From: Halichondria panicea | Taxonomy: Eukaryota; Porifera; Demospongiae; Suberitida; Halichondriidae | Length of the DNA stretch: 64,000 nucleotides | NCBI RefSeq assembly: GCF_963675165.1 | Contig: NC_087381.1 | Location: forward strand, 1 to 64,000 | Reading direction: 5' to 3' | Shown here: in pieces, positions 38,572 through 52,418 of the stretch | Layout: each line of letters begins with the position of its first letter | Position numbering within the stretch: position 1 is the first letter of the stretch | The notes under the pieces: generated by a model | The model's database searches: none | The model's input: the letters and a program-made list of their open reading frames with translations, nothing else | Told to the model about the DNA's origin: nothing | Program-made: the position numbers and the translations under genes

Positions 38572-40505
38572 TTACGAATGTCCCATAACACTATCTAGGA
38601 AGAGTCCAAATTGTGAGGGGTCATTGGGTTCAAACTTCTCAAAGCTCTTGTCCTTAATGTTCAGTATCACATCGTAGAGGGCACTAGTGTGTGGGCGTGT
38701 GTGAGGGGGAGGGTGATAACACATGTACAGCTATAGTGTGTGGGCGTGTGTGAGGGGTGGTGATAACACATGTATAGCTATAGTGTAGCTAGTGTGTGGG
38801 CGTGTGTGAGGGGTGGTGATAACACATGTATAGCTATAGTGTAGCTAGTGTGTGGGCGTGTGTGAGGGGTGGTGATAACACATGTACAGCTATAGTGTAG
38901 CTAGTGTGTGGGCGTGTGTGAGGGGGGGTGATAACACATGTACAGCTATAGTGTAGCTAGTGTGTGGGCGTGTGTGAGGGTGATAACACATGTACAGCTA
39001 TAGTGTAGCTAGTGTGTGGGCGTGTGTGAGGGGTGGTGATAACACATGTACAGCTATAGTGTAGCTAGTGTGTGGGCGTGTGTGAGGGGTGGTGATAACA
39101 CATGTACAGCTATAGTGTAGCTAGTGTGTGGGCGTGTGTGAGGGGTGGTGATAACACATGTATAGCTATAGTGTAGCTAGTGTGTGGGCGTGTGTGAGGG
39201 GTGGTGATAACACATGTACAGCTATAGTGTAGCTAGTGTGTGGGCGTGTGTGAGGGGGGGTGATAACACATGTAGAGCTATAGTGTAGCTAGTGTGTGGG
39301 CGTGTGTGAGGGGGAGGGTGATAACACATGTACAGCTATAGTGTAGCTAGTGTGTGGGCGTGTGTGAGGGGTGGTGATAACACATGTACAGCTATAGTGT
39401 AGCTAGTGTGTGGGCGTGTGTGAGGGGTGGTGATAACACATGTACAGCTATAGTGTAGCTAGTGTGTGGGTGTGTGTGAGGGGGTGGTGATAACACATGT
39501 ACAGCTATAGTGTAGCTAGTGTGTGGGCGTGTGTGAGGGGTGGTGATAACACATGTAAAGCTATAGTGTAGCTAGTGTGTGGGCGTGTGTGAGGGGTGGT
39601 GATAACACATGTAGAGCTATAGTGTAGCTAGTGTGTGGGCGTGTGTGAGGGGTGGTGATAACACATGTAGAGCTATAGTGTAGCTAGTGTGTGGGCGTGT
39701 GTGAGGGGGGTGGTGTAACACATGTACAGCTATAGTGTAGCTAGTGTGTGGGCGTGTGTGAGGGGTGGTGATAACACATGTACAGCTATAGTGTAGCTAG
39801 TGTGTGGGCGTGTGTGAGGGGGGTGGTGTAACACATGTACTAGTGTGTGGGCGTGTGTGAGGGGGGTGGTGTAACACATGTACAGCTATAGTAGCTAGTA
39901 CCTTGGTGTAGTGTAGAGGAGATGGTCATCATTATACAGCTGTCTGGCTAACTCAGTCTGATGGTTGTTCATCAACTCCTCATTGATGACCACCACCAGT
40001 GGCTTGCCCAGTGACAGGCTCTCCACTATACACCCTGCACCTGTAGTCATCACAACATCATCATTATAAAACAGTGTGGGTTGTAATCATTGCGTCCTTA
40101 GAACAAAAGTTGGTGTTGTAGCGTACAAATACTTGGCCATTACACTACACACACCACACACACCCTCACACTACACCCACACACACTACACACCCTCACA
40201 CTACACACACCCCCATGACTGATGATGAGGGAAGCGTTTGTCATGTCCTCTCGTAGTGATGGCTTGTAGCGATACCACTTGACCTCCGACCCCTCTGCTG
40301 GAAGGACCTCCCCTCGTCCCAGCTGTATAGTCAGACCAGTGTATCCCAGCCTCCCTAATAACTGGAGGGAGGGGGAAAGTTGGTTATGCCTTTATAAGCT
40401 CTGAATTATTGAAGCACTTACGTTTCTAAAGCGTTCCTCAGTTACAGCCTTCACTAGCGCGTCAAAACAAGTGCTCCCTACCGTTACAAACACAGAGGAG
40501 CTCAT
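38572..40505 (-). CDS. ALG13: ALG13, UDP-GlcNAc transferase catalytic subunit (copy A)
   Basis: ALG13 with membrane-bound ALG14 adds the second GlcNAc to dolichol-PP-GlcNAc on the ER face. Four exons, 40422-40505, 40211-40361, 39902-40040 and 38572-38683, give 161 aa, the length of the compact fungal-type protein. Motifs: VFVTVGSTCFDALV at the start, IQLGRGEVLP, YRYKPSLREDM, LIISHGGAGCIVESL, GKPLVVVINEELMNNHQTELA, and the terminal DPSQFGLFLDSV. The OTU/Tudor extension of the long vertebrate isoform is absent. Intron 3 carries a ~56-bp minisatellite of about 21 units. It lies 162 bp from the convergent SAFB stop and is duplicated at 50050-51981. Confidence 0.92.
38684..39900. repeat. ~56-bp minisatellite in ALG13 (A) intron 3
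   Basis: About 21 units with core 'ctagtgtgtgggcgtgtgtg' plus 'ataacacatgtacagctata' fill the intron. Copy B (50160-51345) keeps only a few units at each side of an unrelated ~865-bp insertion. Confidence 0.9.
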
Positions 40506-40942
40506 TGTCGCTAATAATCCCTTTTATGCGCGTATATCTAATTAGTGGCACAAACGCCGCGGGCACCGCATAGAAACGTGTTAATCACTTGTGCAAATTT
40601 GTTTACCAACAAAGCTCACTAATTATTATCGTTGCTGTTTCCACATCCACCTGAACATTAGTATATAGTTTTTGCACTGGAAGTGGTCTGTAAACTGAAT
40701 GCAAATAGCAGGACATGTTACCATACCAACACAACACTCTCTGTTTGTTTTGCTGCTAACGTAACCATTACTTGAGTCTAATTATAGGCACAGTATGTTC
40801 TTTGAATAACATTACTCACTCATTGGGGACGTACAAAGTGTATATGCAATGCCAGCAGTTGCAATGTTAAAAAGAAAGTGATTGATGGTTGAAAAATGAA
40901 CCTAATAATTTATCTAGATTTCTACATGATGTATAGAATGAA

Positions 40943-41538
40943 TTATAAAAATCTATAAGCTTCTATGAGTACATGAGTATCTATTGAATGGGGATTCTGA
41001 ATGCAGTCGCTTGAAACTTCTCCAAGTTCATTGAAAGCAACTAAGCATCCGTTGCATGCCTTGAGTGCGACATGAATGGAGTCAAACACTCTCACAACTT
41101 GAAACAGATGGTTGCCATTGGTCGGAGCCTCTAGTTTCAGTTTGCCTTTCGCCAGGTCCATCACTAGAAAACGTCCTCTGAACTTAACACTCTCAAATGT
41201 CACTGCTTTTCCATTTTCTTCATTGTGGACAAAGAATCTTGAGTTGCGATCTGTACATGCAGTGGAATAGAATAATATTATGCATAATTGTACAATCGTC
41301 CATTGAATGCAATAATAATAGCTATTATACTGTAGCAGTGCTACTTACTCAGTCCAGCAGAGTGTGCATGCAGTCGTCCACTGCGGAACACTGAGAGATA
41401 CAGTGCAGATCTCTTGGAGAGCACTTGGAACTGAGCTCTTCTAGTAGCTGTTGGTTGTTGCACACTGAGTGCTGTGCAGGCTCCCACTAGCAGCAGCACT
41501 GTGCTTAATAGTAGCATTTTCTGGGATCTTGGATTCAT
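40943..41538 (-). CDS. Secreted beta-trefoil protein 1, FGF-like (copy A)
   Basis: A 165-aa protein in two exons (41349-41538, 40943-41250). A signal peptide (KMLLLSTVLLLVGACTALS) precedes a compact domain with three similar strand sets: SALYLSVFRSGRLHAH ... RFFVH; ESVKFRGRFLVMDLAKGKL ... LFQVVR; IHVALKACNGCLVAFNELGEV. The recurring xYLxVxxxGxL pattern and length are those of a beta-trefoil, and the middle repeat resembles the FGF 'GRYLAMxxDGxL' strand pair. This could be an FGF-type ligand, or another small trefoil such as an IL-1-like or lectin-type fold. No furin site or C-terminal extension. Same strand as beta-trefoil 2, 265 bp downstream of it; near-identical copy at 52419-53019. Confidence 0.6.
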
Positions 41539-41802
41539 GATGGTAGTGGAGTCTTGTCTTGTTTTGGCTCTGTTACAGTTTGCCTTGGCTTTTATATCAC
41601 TAAAACTGTTGCAATAACATTTCATGTTTTGGAGGGGATTTCAAAAACATCTTTGAAACAGATTAGCTAATGACTTCCACTGAGCATCAAACTTTAATAA
41701 ATAATTATGGTGTGTACAATTGAACATCATTTATAACTAATATATATACTGATTGACAATGAAGATTGGTGATGACATAATTCTAAAGGGGTGAGAGTGA
41801 GT

Positions 41803-42336
41803 TTATTCTCTGATAGCCACCAGCATGACTCGTGCCTTGTAGAGGTCAAGGTTCTCGCTGCATGGATCCTCTACTAGGCGTCCATTCTCTTCAAATGCTA
41901 GGTAGCAGTAGCGGCCATTGCTATGACGAACTCTCAGTACAGTAGAGTAGACAGAGCGTTCGTAATGGTACTCAAAGTGAATGTGAGAGTTTAACTGTGG
42001 TATTAATGCACTTCCTGAGCCAGACTCCTCCAGTGTGTAGCTTACAAGGCCAGAGTGCTCGGTCTCTTGTACACTGAGGAACTGTGATAGCTCTGTCAGT
42101 CTGCGTATTGTCACTAGACCATCTCCAGCAAAGTCAACCACAAACTGAGTGCTCTCGTCTGCTGTTAAGTCTCCAGCATTAGCAGAGAGCTCTGGTTTGG
42201 ATTGCACGTAGAAGCCTGTGCTGATACTGAGCAGTCTGGCCTTGCTCATTCTCTGTACAGGAGCGCCACTGCTCATGCTGACTAAAATCATTGCTGTAAT
42301 GATTGATGCTGCTGCGCTGTACATTGCACTGTTCAT
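41803..42336 (-). CDS. Secreted beta-trefoil protein 2, FGF-like (copy A)
   Basis: An intronless 177-aa frame. MNSAMYSAAASIITAMILVSMSSGA is a signal peptide. The mature part starts RMSKARLLSISTGFYVQS and shows three trefoil repeats: GFYVQSKPELSANAG ... LVTIRR; SQFLSVQETEHSGLV ... HFEYHYERSVYSTVLRV; RYCYLAFEENGRLVED. The segment F-E-x5-7-Y-S-T with a following R-x-C-Y-L-A-x-x-x-x-G resembles the FGF receptor- and heparin-binding strands 9-12 (FExxxxNxYxTY ... YYVALxxxG). Few residues are strictly shared, so FGF kinship is an inference. TATA and octamer elements lie upstream at 42391-42412. It is divergent from GAMT, with 348 bp between start codons. Confidence 0.62.
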   Translation of the reverse strand: MNSAMYSAAASIITAMILVSMSSGAPVQRMSKARLLSISTGFYVQSKPELSANAGDLTADESTQFVVDFAGDGLVTIRRLTELSQFLSVQETEHSGLVSYTLEESGSGSALIPQLNSHIHFEYHYERSVYSTVLRVRHSNGRYCYLAFEENGRLVEDPCSENLDLYKARVMLVAIRE

Positions 42337-42390
42337 TGTTGCTGAAATTGTTGAGATGGGAGATTTGATGCCATCTATCCATCTTACTCA

Positions 42391-42412
42391 TTTATATATA
42401 GCAAATGCAAAT
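42391..42412 (-). promoter_or_regulatory. TATA box and POU-type octamer upstream of beta-trefoil 2 (A)
   Basis: Read on the minus strand, TATATAAA lies about 60 bp before the start codon, immediately preceded by ATTTGCAT (plus strand ATGCAAAT, 42405-42412), the POU/Oct octamer. Both are kept in the other copies: 48382-48403 and 53879-53899. Confidence 0.5.
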
Positions 42413-42684
42413 AAGTTTGTTTTTTCTGCAGTTCCTTTTCAAACAAAATTCTAGGAAATGTTGACACCAGCTCCACATGTCCAGGCAAAATGCCTATAAT
42501 TATTAAATAAAAAATAATACAAAAAAATTCGTGATGATGTCACAATTTGAAAGCGGTGGCCTCGTGACCAACCTCCTCGGCCGGCCGATAGAATAATAAT
42601 TAACACGATATTGGATTCTGTGGCAGATTGGATAGCATCAAGCATAGATACTAGTATCTATGCATCAAGTTTTTAATCAGCAAA

Positions 42685-43457
42685 ATGGCAGCAGGAGAGG
42701 CTCCTATCTACAACTCTGGCGAGGACTGCCAGCCTGACTGGAAGACTGCAGCAGCGGGATACAATGAGGCTGGTGAGGATAGTATCATCCCCATGCATTG
42801 ATTGACTTCTTTCCTGTCCCCTCATGCATGGCAGACACACACCTTGAGATAATGGGCAAGCCTGTGATGGAGAGATGGGAGACTCCTTACATGCACAAGC
42901 TGGCCACCATTGCATCCAGTAAAGGAGGGCGTGTTCTAGAGATTGGTTTTGGCATGGCTATCTCTGCTGGCAAGATCCAAGAGTGTCCTACCCTCACAGA
43001 GCATGTGATAGTTGAGTGCAACGATGGTGTGTTTGATCGGCTGGTTGTGTGGGGGCAGGCACAGTCCCACAGTGTGACGCCAATGAAGGGCCTATGGCAG
43101 GACGTCATACCCACCCTGGAGGATGGATCATTTGATGGTATTCTCTACGATACCTACCCTCTCTCAGAGGATAGTTGGCATACACATCAGTTTGAGTTCA
43201 TTAAAGGTCATGCCGCTCGTCTATTAAAGCCAGGGGGTGTGCTGACCTACTGCAACCTCACTTCTTGGGGGGAGTTAATGAAAGGGGCTTACTCCAACAT
43301 CACTAACATGTTCCAAGATACGCAGATGAGTCATCTGATTGCTGCCGGCTTCAAGGAGGGAAATATCACCATGGAAACTATGCCCATCCAGCCGCCAGCT
43401 GAGTGCCGTTACTATAGTTACAAAGAGATGATTGCACCAACCATCATCAAGGACTGA
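42685..43457 (+). CDS. GAMT: Guanidinoacetate N-methyltransferase (copy A)
   Basis: GAMT methylates guanidinoacetate with S-adenosylmethionine to make creatine. Two exons, 42685-42772 and 42835-43457, encode 236 aa, exactly the usual animal length. Landmarks are [16 protein letters not shown], the SAM-binding [30 protein letters not shown], the catalytic [12 protein letters not shown] and the C-terminal [14 protein letters not shown]. It is divergent from beta-trefoil 2. Its promoter (about 42590-42660) carries about 70 bp not found in the other copies, where 'gccggccgctaag' continues directly to 'tttttaaatcag'. Copy B (54076-54848) differs at only four residues. Confidence 0.96.
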
Positions 43458-43566
43458 ACTATGTACCTCTGTACTAGCTACCACTATCACTTTATCATAC
43501 TCATGGATATTTATAATTATACATAATAATAATTATTGTTGAAATAATTGTATAATAATTACGATA

Positions 43567-43860
43567 TCATTATTAGTGCATGGTGGACTGGTGGGGGTCA
43601 CGGTGGACTGGTGGGGGTCACGGTGGACTGGTGGGGTCAAGGTGGACTGGTGTGGTCACGGTGGACTGGTGGGGGTCACGGTGGACTGGTGGGGTCACGG
43701 TGGACTGGTGGGGGTCACGGTGGACTGGACTGGTGGGGGTCACGGTGGACTGGTGGGGGTCACGGTGGACTGGTGGGGTCACGGTGGACTGGTGGGGGTC
43801 ACGGTGGACTGGTGGGGTCACGGTGGACTGGTGGGGGTCACGGTGGACTGGTGGGGTCAA
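43567..43860. repeat. ~20-bp minisatellite downstream of GAMT (A)
   Basis: About 15 copies of 'ggtggactggtgggggtcac' with one- or two-base length variants. The equivalent site in copy B (54983-55060) has only about four copies, showing contraction or expansion since the duplication. Confidence 0.9.
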
Positions 43861-43884
43861 ATTACAATAATTGGATGCCTCCAT

Positions 43885-43965
43885 TGTTCGATGGCTTAGT
43901 GGTTACTAGGTATTCATCTCTAGTGAGGAGATATGGTTTCCATTGTCCCGGCCCCCTCGATCCAA
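43885..43965 (+). other. tRNA-derived repeat (SINE-like), copy A
   Basis: Sequence contains an A-box-like GATGGCTTAGTGGTTAC followed about 35 bases later by a degenerate B box (GGTTTCCATTGTCC) and a 'cggccccct' tail, the spacing of a tRNA gene. The B box departs from GGTTCRANTCC, so it is probably a decayed tRNA-derived element. A copy lies at 55085-55155. Confidence 0.4.
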
Positions 43966-44663
43966 TTTTCTAACTGAGGACGGAATTTATCTATAAATAG
44001 AATCTGTTATTTGTTGACAGAGTAGCATACATATAATTACAACACAGGTACAGCATAGTACACAGGTACAGCACAGCATTGCATACAAGGTATACGCATG
44101 CAATAGGTGCAAGGTACAGCACATGCACGTCCTTCGTGACGGGACCTAAATCAGGAAAACACATCAACAACGAAGTTAATTAACTAGTTTTGTGGACACA
44201 CTTTTCATTAACTGTAGTCCCTTTTTTTCCCAGAAACGTGTGTTGTGTTTGTGGAAATGGTGTGTGCACGTGTTGATGCTAATAGTGGGTCACATGTGCA
44301 CTGGCTTTTGTTGATCAACAAATCGTTAGTTAGTGAATTAAATGATGACAACACTCATGCACTAAGTTCATTCCTGTGTCATTACATACCCTAGCTATAC
44401 CAGCAGATCAATCATCTCTCAGGTTATGGGGGAAAATGCTGAATGTCTAGAATTGGAACTAACTGCTCTATTTCTCTGTGTGTGTGTACATAGTGTCCTG
44501 TTCAATTTCATCATGGACATCCAGTTGATTTAGCAATAATTATATGGAAGTCACGCTTCAAACAAACAGTTTACAGAAATAATTATCTCATAACCGAGCA
44601 AGACTAACTTAAGCAGCATTGAATGAACACAAAACACTGATATTAACTGTTTATGTTTGTTGA

Positions 44664-48307
<3,644 letters not shown>

Positions 48308-48327
<20 letters not shown>

Positions 48328-48566
48328 TGTTGCTGAAACTGTTGAGATGGGAGATTTGATGCCATCTATCCATCTTACTCATTTATATATAGCAAATGCA
48401 AATAAGTTTGTTTTTTCTGCAGTTCCTTTTCAAACAAAATTCTAGGAAATGTTGACACCAGCTCCACATGTCCAGGCAAAATGCCTACAATTATTTAACA
48501 AAAATCACAATTAATTTTTGAAAGCGGTGGCCTTGTGACCAACCTCCTCGGCCGGCCGCTAAGTTT
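48308..48566. other. Chimeric duplication spacer: beta-trefoil 2 promoter
   Basis: From the fusion point this matches the sequence upstream of beta-trefoil 2 (compare 53805-54057): TATA box at about 48382-48390, octamer at 48396-48403 and the 'gcggtggccttgtgacc' and 'ggccggccgctaag' motifs shared with the GAMT promoter. It supplies the promoter of the USP8 chimera on the minus strand. Confidence 0.75.
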
Positions 48567-48859
48567 TAGACTCGCAAGCCGTCACTGTTGCAGGCGAACA
48601 GTAGACTGGTCAAACTCCGTGTTGAGACTCGTGTTGCACAGTCAGCATATCAGAAAATATTTTAAGTGGCTGCGGTTTTCGTGACGTCAGTATACTGCAT
48701 GTGATACGTAGAGTTTTCTAGTGAAACGTCACTATCGTTGATCTTGTGGTAACCGCATGCGGTTAGTTGCCACAAATATCGTGGCAAACGTTACACGAGT
48801 CTCAACACGGAGTTTGACCAGTCTACTGTTCGCCTGCACAGTGACGGCTTGCGAGTCTA
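48567..48859. mobile_element. 293-bp terminal-inverted-repeat element (hAT-like MITE)
   Basis: The left end begins TAGACTCGCAAGCCGTCACTG and the right end is its reverse complement; the inverted arms extend inward roughly 70 bases (for example 'ggtcaaactccgtgttgaga' and its complement). It is flanked by the 8-bp direct repeat CTAAGTTT (48559-48566 and 48860-48867). The paralogous promoter at about 54052-54066 has a single CTAAGTTT and no element, an exact empty site. No reading frame, so it is non-autonomous. An 8-bp target duplication is typical of the hAT superfamily, although the terminal bases are not the usual CAGGG. Confidence 0.88.
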
Positions 48860-48880
48860 CTAAGTTTTTAAATCAGCAAA

Positions 48881-49290
48881 ATGGCAGCAGGAGAGGCTCC
48901 TATCTACAACTCTGGCGAGGACTGCCAGCCTGACTGGAAGACTGCAGCAGCGGGATACAATGAGGCTGGTGAGGATAGTATCATCCCCATGCATTGATTG
49001 ACTTCTTTCCTGTCTCCTCATGCATGGCAGACACACACCTTGAGATAATGGGCAAGCCTGTGATGGAGAGATGGGAGACTCCTTACATGCACAAGCTGGC
49101 CACCATTGCATCCAGTAAAGGAGGGCGTGTTCTAGAGATTGGTTTTGGCATGGCTATCTCTGCTGGCAAGATCCAAGAGTGTCCTACCCTCGGCCTCACA
49201 GAGCATGTGATAGTTGAGTGCAACGATGGTGTGTTTGATCGGCTGGTCGTGTGGGGGCAGGCGTTTAGACCCCCTACCCAAGCCTGGTAA
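48881..49290 (+). pseudogene. Truncated GAMT fused to SAFB sequence
   Basis: Exon 1 (48881-48968) and the start of exon 2 (from 49031) match GAMT up to [10 protein letters not shown] at about 49260, where the sequence switches to the SAFB tail and the frame ends after FRPPTQAW. The SAM-binding [10 protein letters not shown] motif is present but the catalytic DTYPL region and the entire C-terminal half are lost, so no methyltransferase activity is expected. Relative to the intact copies there is also a six-base insertion adding Gly-Leu in PTLGLTEHV. The MITE sits just upstream of the start codon. Confidence 0.85.
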
Positions 49291-49887
49291 CCAAGGAGAT
49301 TATCGTCGTGGCAATGAGGGATTTGAGAGACGTGGTGGCTTCAGTCGTGGAGGTGGTCGCTATAGCAACGACAGAGGGAATTCCCCCTATCAGCTGGTAA
49401 GTTATTTACTATTTTGAGCTTTTCTAACACTCCATGTCCTGTGCTTGTCATACTGACACACACACAGGCGTCTAGTGGGTCTGGCCCTTCTCTACACTCC
49501 ACTCCTGTGTCTATGTACAGCTCTGCTCTGATGGGCGGTGGACGCAAGGCTAATGATGGCGTATCATTAGCAGGGGTCACTCCAGAGGTCATGTCCGCTG
49601 CTGCTCAAGTACTACAGAACATCAATAAACAAGTTGGACTGACGAACCTCCCACTACCCAACAGAAGCTCCCCACAAGTCAATATGGCCACTCAACTACA
49701 GCAGATAGCAGCAGCTCAGAGGATGGCACCAGCAAGCTTTGAGGGCAGTCCCTATGCTCAGTTTGGATATCCTCCTCCCGGGAAGAAATTGCCGCCAGAG
49801 GGAGAGAGGTACAATCGACGAATGGGACGCTCCTCTGGTCACCATGACAACATGTCACATGATCTCTTCAAGAATCCACAAATGTGA
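49261..49887 (+). pseudogene. SAFB 3'-end fragment (duplicate)
   Basis: Near-identical to 37787-38409: the [17 protein letters not shown] region, the intron after SPYQL (GTAAGT to CACACAG) and the last exon ending DLFKNPQM. There is no SAP, RRM or promoter. It lies in the wrong frame after the GAMT fragment, so it is a remnant carried along by the duplication. Confidence 0.85.
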
Positions 49888-50049
49888 ACATTAATCGTAT
49901 GATAATCTAATTAACTGTTGATGTATGCAGTAGTGTTGATAAGTGTATTAATAACATTATTCTTTGTAACTTTGTTAATAACATTCTTGCCAACTATAAT
50001 TATTTTGATGAATGATGAACTCTTTATAATATCATATAAGGAAGTAATG

Positions 50050-51981
50050 TTACGAATGTCCCATAACACTATCTAGGAAGAGTCCAAATTGTGAGGGGTC
50101 ATTGGGTTCAAACTTCTCAAAGCTCTTGTCCTTGATGTTCAGTATCACATCGTAGAGGCCACTAGTGTGTGGGCGTGTGTGAGGGAGGGTAATAACACAT
50201 GTTATGGTTAGAACATGGGCATGAGGTATCTATGTGTTATAGTGTCCCAAAGCTCGAGGGCTTTGAGGGACACTATAACCATAGATACCGAATGCACATG
50301 TTCTAACTGATTTAGATCCCAAAACCTATTGGCTACTAGAAATGCACTAGAAATGCACAATCAACCTATATAAACACCCAACCTAGCAACTGCATCATTA
50401 TTCTTTTGAAAACTAATATCTGAAGTTGGCATCTCTGTGTCTCTACTAAATCTGTGGTCTCTATTCAAATCAACCCTGTTCTTCCACCTCAGTTTGACCC
50501 TTATGGTTTGACGGACAAAATTATAGTCCTAGCTCCACCCAAAAACGGAAACATCCAGCTCCTCCCCCAGTTTTGCAGCAAAGAAGCCCAGCACACTTCC
50601 CAAGAAACAAGCGGCTCGTACTACTCTCACAAAGCGAAAGGAAGACACCTAAGCTATAATTTGCAGCAAACAAGCCCAGCAAACGAGCGGCTCCTATACT
50701 ACTCTTAAACAAAGCGAAGGAACTTTAGGAAGAAGCCAAAGCTAGAATCCCAGCACTTCCATACATCCAGCTCCTCCCCCATGCAGCCTTGCAGCAAAAA
50801 AGCACAGCACACTGCCACCCAAAAAAACGAGCGTCTCCTACTACTCTTGAACAAAGCCAAAAAAAGAAACTAGAGCTTCTCTCTTTCTTCTAGTTCTGTT
50901 ATTATATTACTAGACAAAGCATCTAGCTACAATAATTTTTATGTTATTACATGTGTATCTTCTTGTAAATCACAATACAATGTAGTTTGTAGCCCAGAGC
51001 AATCTATAGTACCGGTACTATAGCTCATAGTTCCCTGCTAAATACACTCAAATGGGATCTAAGTACAGCTATAGTGTAGCTAGTGTGTGGGCGTGTGTGA
51101 GGGGTGGTGATAACACATGTAGAGCTATAGTGTAGCTAGTGTGTGGGCGTGTGTGAGGGGGGTGATAACACATGTACAGCTATAGTGTAGCTAGTGTGTG
51201 GGCGTGTGTGAGGGGTGGTGATAACACATGTACTAGTGTGTGGGCGTGTGTGAGGGGGGGGTGGCGTGATAACACATGTAGAGCTATAGTGTAGCTAGTG
51301 TGTGGGCGTGTGTGAGGGGGGTGGTGTAACACATGTACAGCTATAGTAGCTAGTACCTTGGTGTAGTGTAGAGGAGATGGTCATCATTATACAGCTGTCT
51401 GGCTAACTCAGTCTGATGGTTGTTCATCAACTCCTCATTGATGACCACCACCAGTGGCTTGCCCAGTGACAGGCTCTCCACTATACACCCTGCACCTGTA
51501 GTCATCACAACATCATCATTATAAAACAGTGTGGGTTGTAATCATTGCGTCCTTAGTACAAAAGTTGGTGTTGTAGCGTACAAATACTTGGCCATTACAC
51601 TACACACACCCTCACACTACACACACCCTCACACTACACACACCACACACACTACACACACCCTCACACTACACCCACACACACACCCCCATGACTGATG
51701 ATGAGGGAAGCGTTTGTCATGTCCTCTCGTAGTGATGGCTTGTAGCGATACCACTTGACCTCCGACCCCTCTGCTGGAAGGACCTCCCCTCGTCCCAGCT
51801 GTATAGTCAGACCAGTGTATCCCAGCCTCCCTAATAACTGGAGGGAGGGGGCAAGTTGGTTATGCCTTTATAAGCTCTGAATTATTGAAGCACTTACGTT
51901 TCTAAAGCGTTCCTCAGTTACAGCCTTCACTAGCGCGTCAAAACAAGTGCTCCCTACCGTTACAAACACAGAGGAGCTCAT
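50050..51981 (-). CDS. ALG13: ALG13 (copy B)
   Basis: Same four-exon structure and near-identical protein as copy A, with intact start (MSSSVFVTVG), GGAG loop and LFLDSVMGHS end. The first residue after intron 3 differs (Gly for Ala: SGLYDVIL). Intron 3 has lost most minisatellite units and gained an unrelated ~865-bp block (about 50198-51065). Both copies share upstream sequence, so both may be expressed. Confidence 0.88.
50198..51065. mobile_element. Insertion in ALG13-B minisatellite, unknown element
   Basis: About 865 bp interrupts the minisatellite of intron 3. It opens with a near-perfect ~50-bp inverted repeat around a few-base loop (arms 'ggttagaacatgggcatgag' at about 50203 and its complement near 50300, centred at about 50255), followed by a TATATAAA box (about 50369) and degenerate direct repeats of 'ccagctcctccccca' and 'aagcccagcacac'. 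No long frame and no clear target duplication. It could be a solo-LTR-like or foldback element. Confidence 0.5.
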
Positions 51982-52418
51982 TGTCGCTAATAATCCCTTT
52001 TATGCGCGTATTTCTAATTAGTGGCGCAAACGCCGCGGGCACCGCATAGAAACGCGTTAATCACTTGTGCAAATTTGTTTACCAACAAAGCTCACTAATT
52101 ATTATCGTTGCTGTTTCCACATCCACCTGAACATTAGTATATAGTTTTTGCACTGGAAGTGGTCTGTAAACTGAATGCAAATAGCAGGACATGTTACCAT
52201 ACCAACACAACACTCTCTGTTTGTTTTGCTGCTAACGTAACCATTACTTGAGTCTAATTATAGGCACAGTATGTTCTTTGAATAACATTACTCACTCATT
52301 GGGGACGTACAAAGTGTATATGCAATGCCAGCAGTTGCAATGTTAAAAAGAAAGTGATTGATGGTTGAAAAATGAACCTAATAATTTATCTAGATTTCTA
52401 CATGATGTATAGAACGAA

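Noticed and set aside
43885-43965. Functional tRNA gene
   Set aside because: A-box is good but the B box is degenerate and no paired acceptor stem is visible, so listed only as tRNA-derived.
43548-43973. Gly/Trp-rich repeat protein downstream of GAMT
   Set aside because: Minisatellite of ~20 bp; contracted to about four units in copy B, so no coding constraint.
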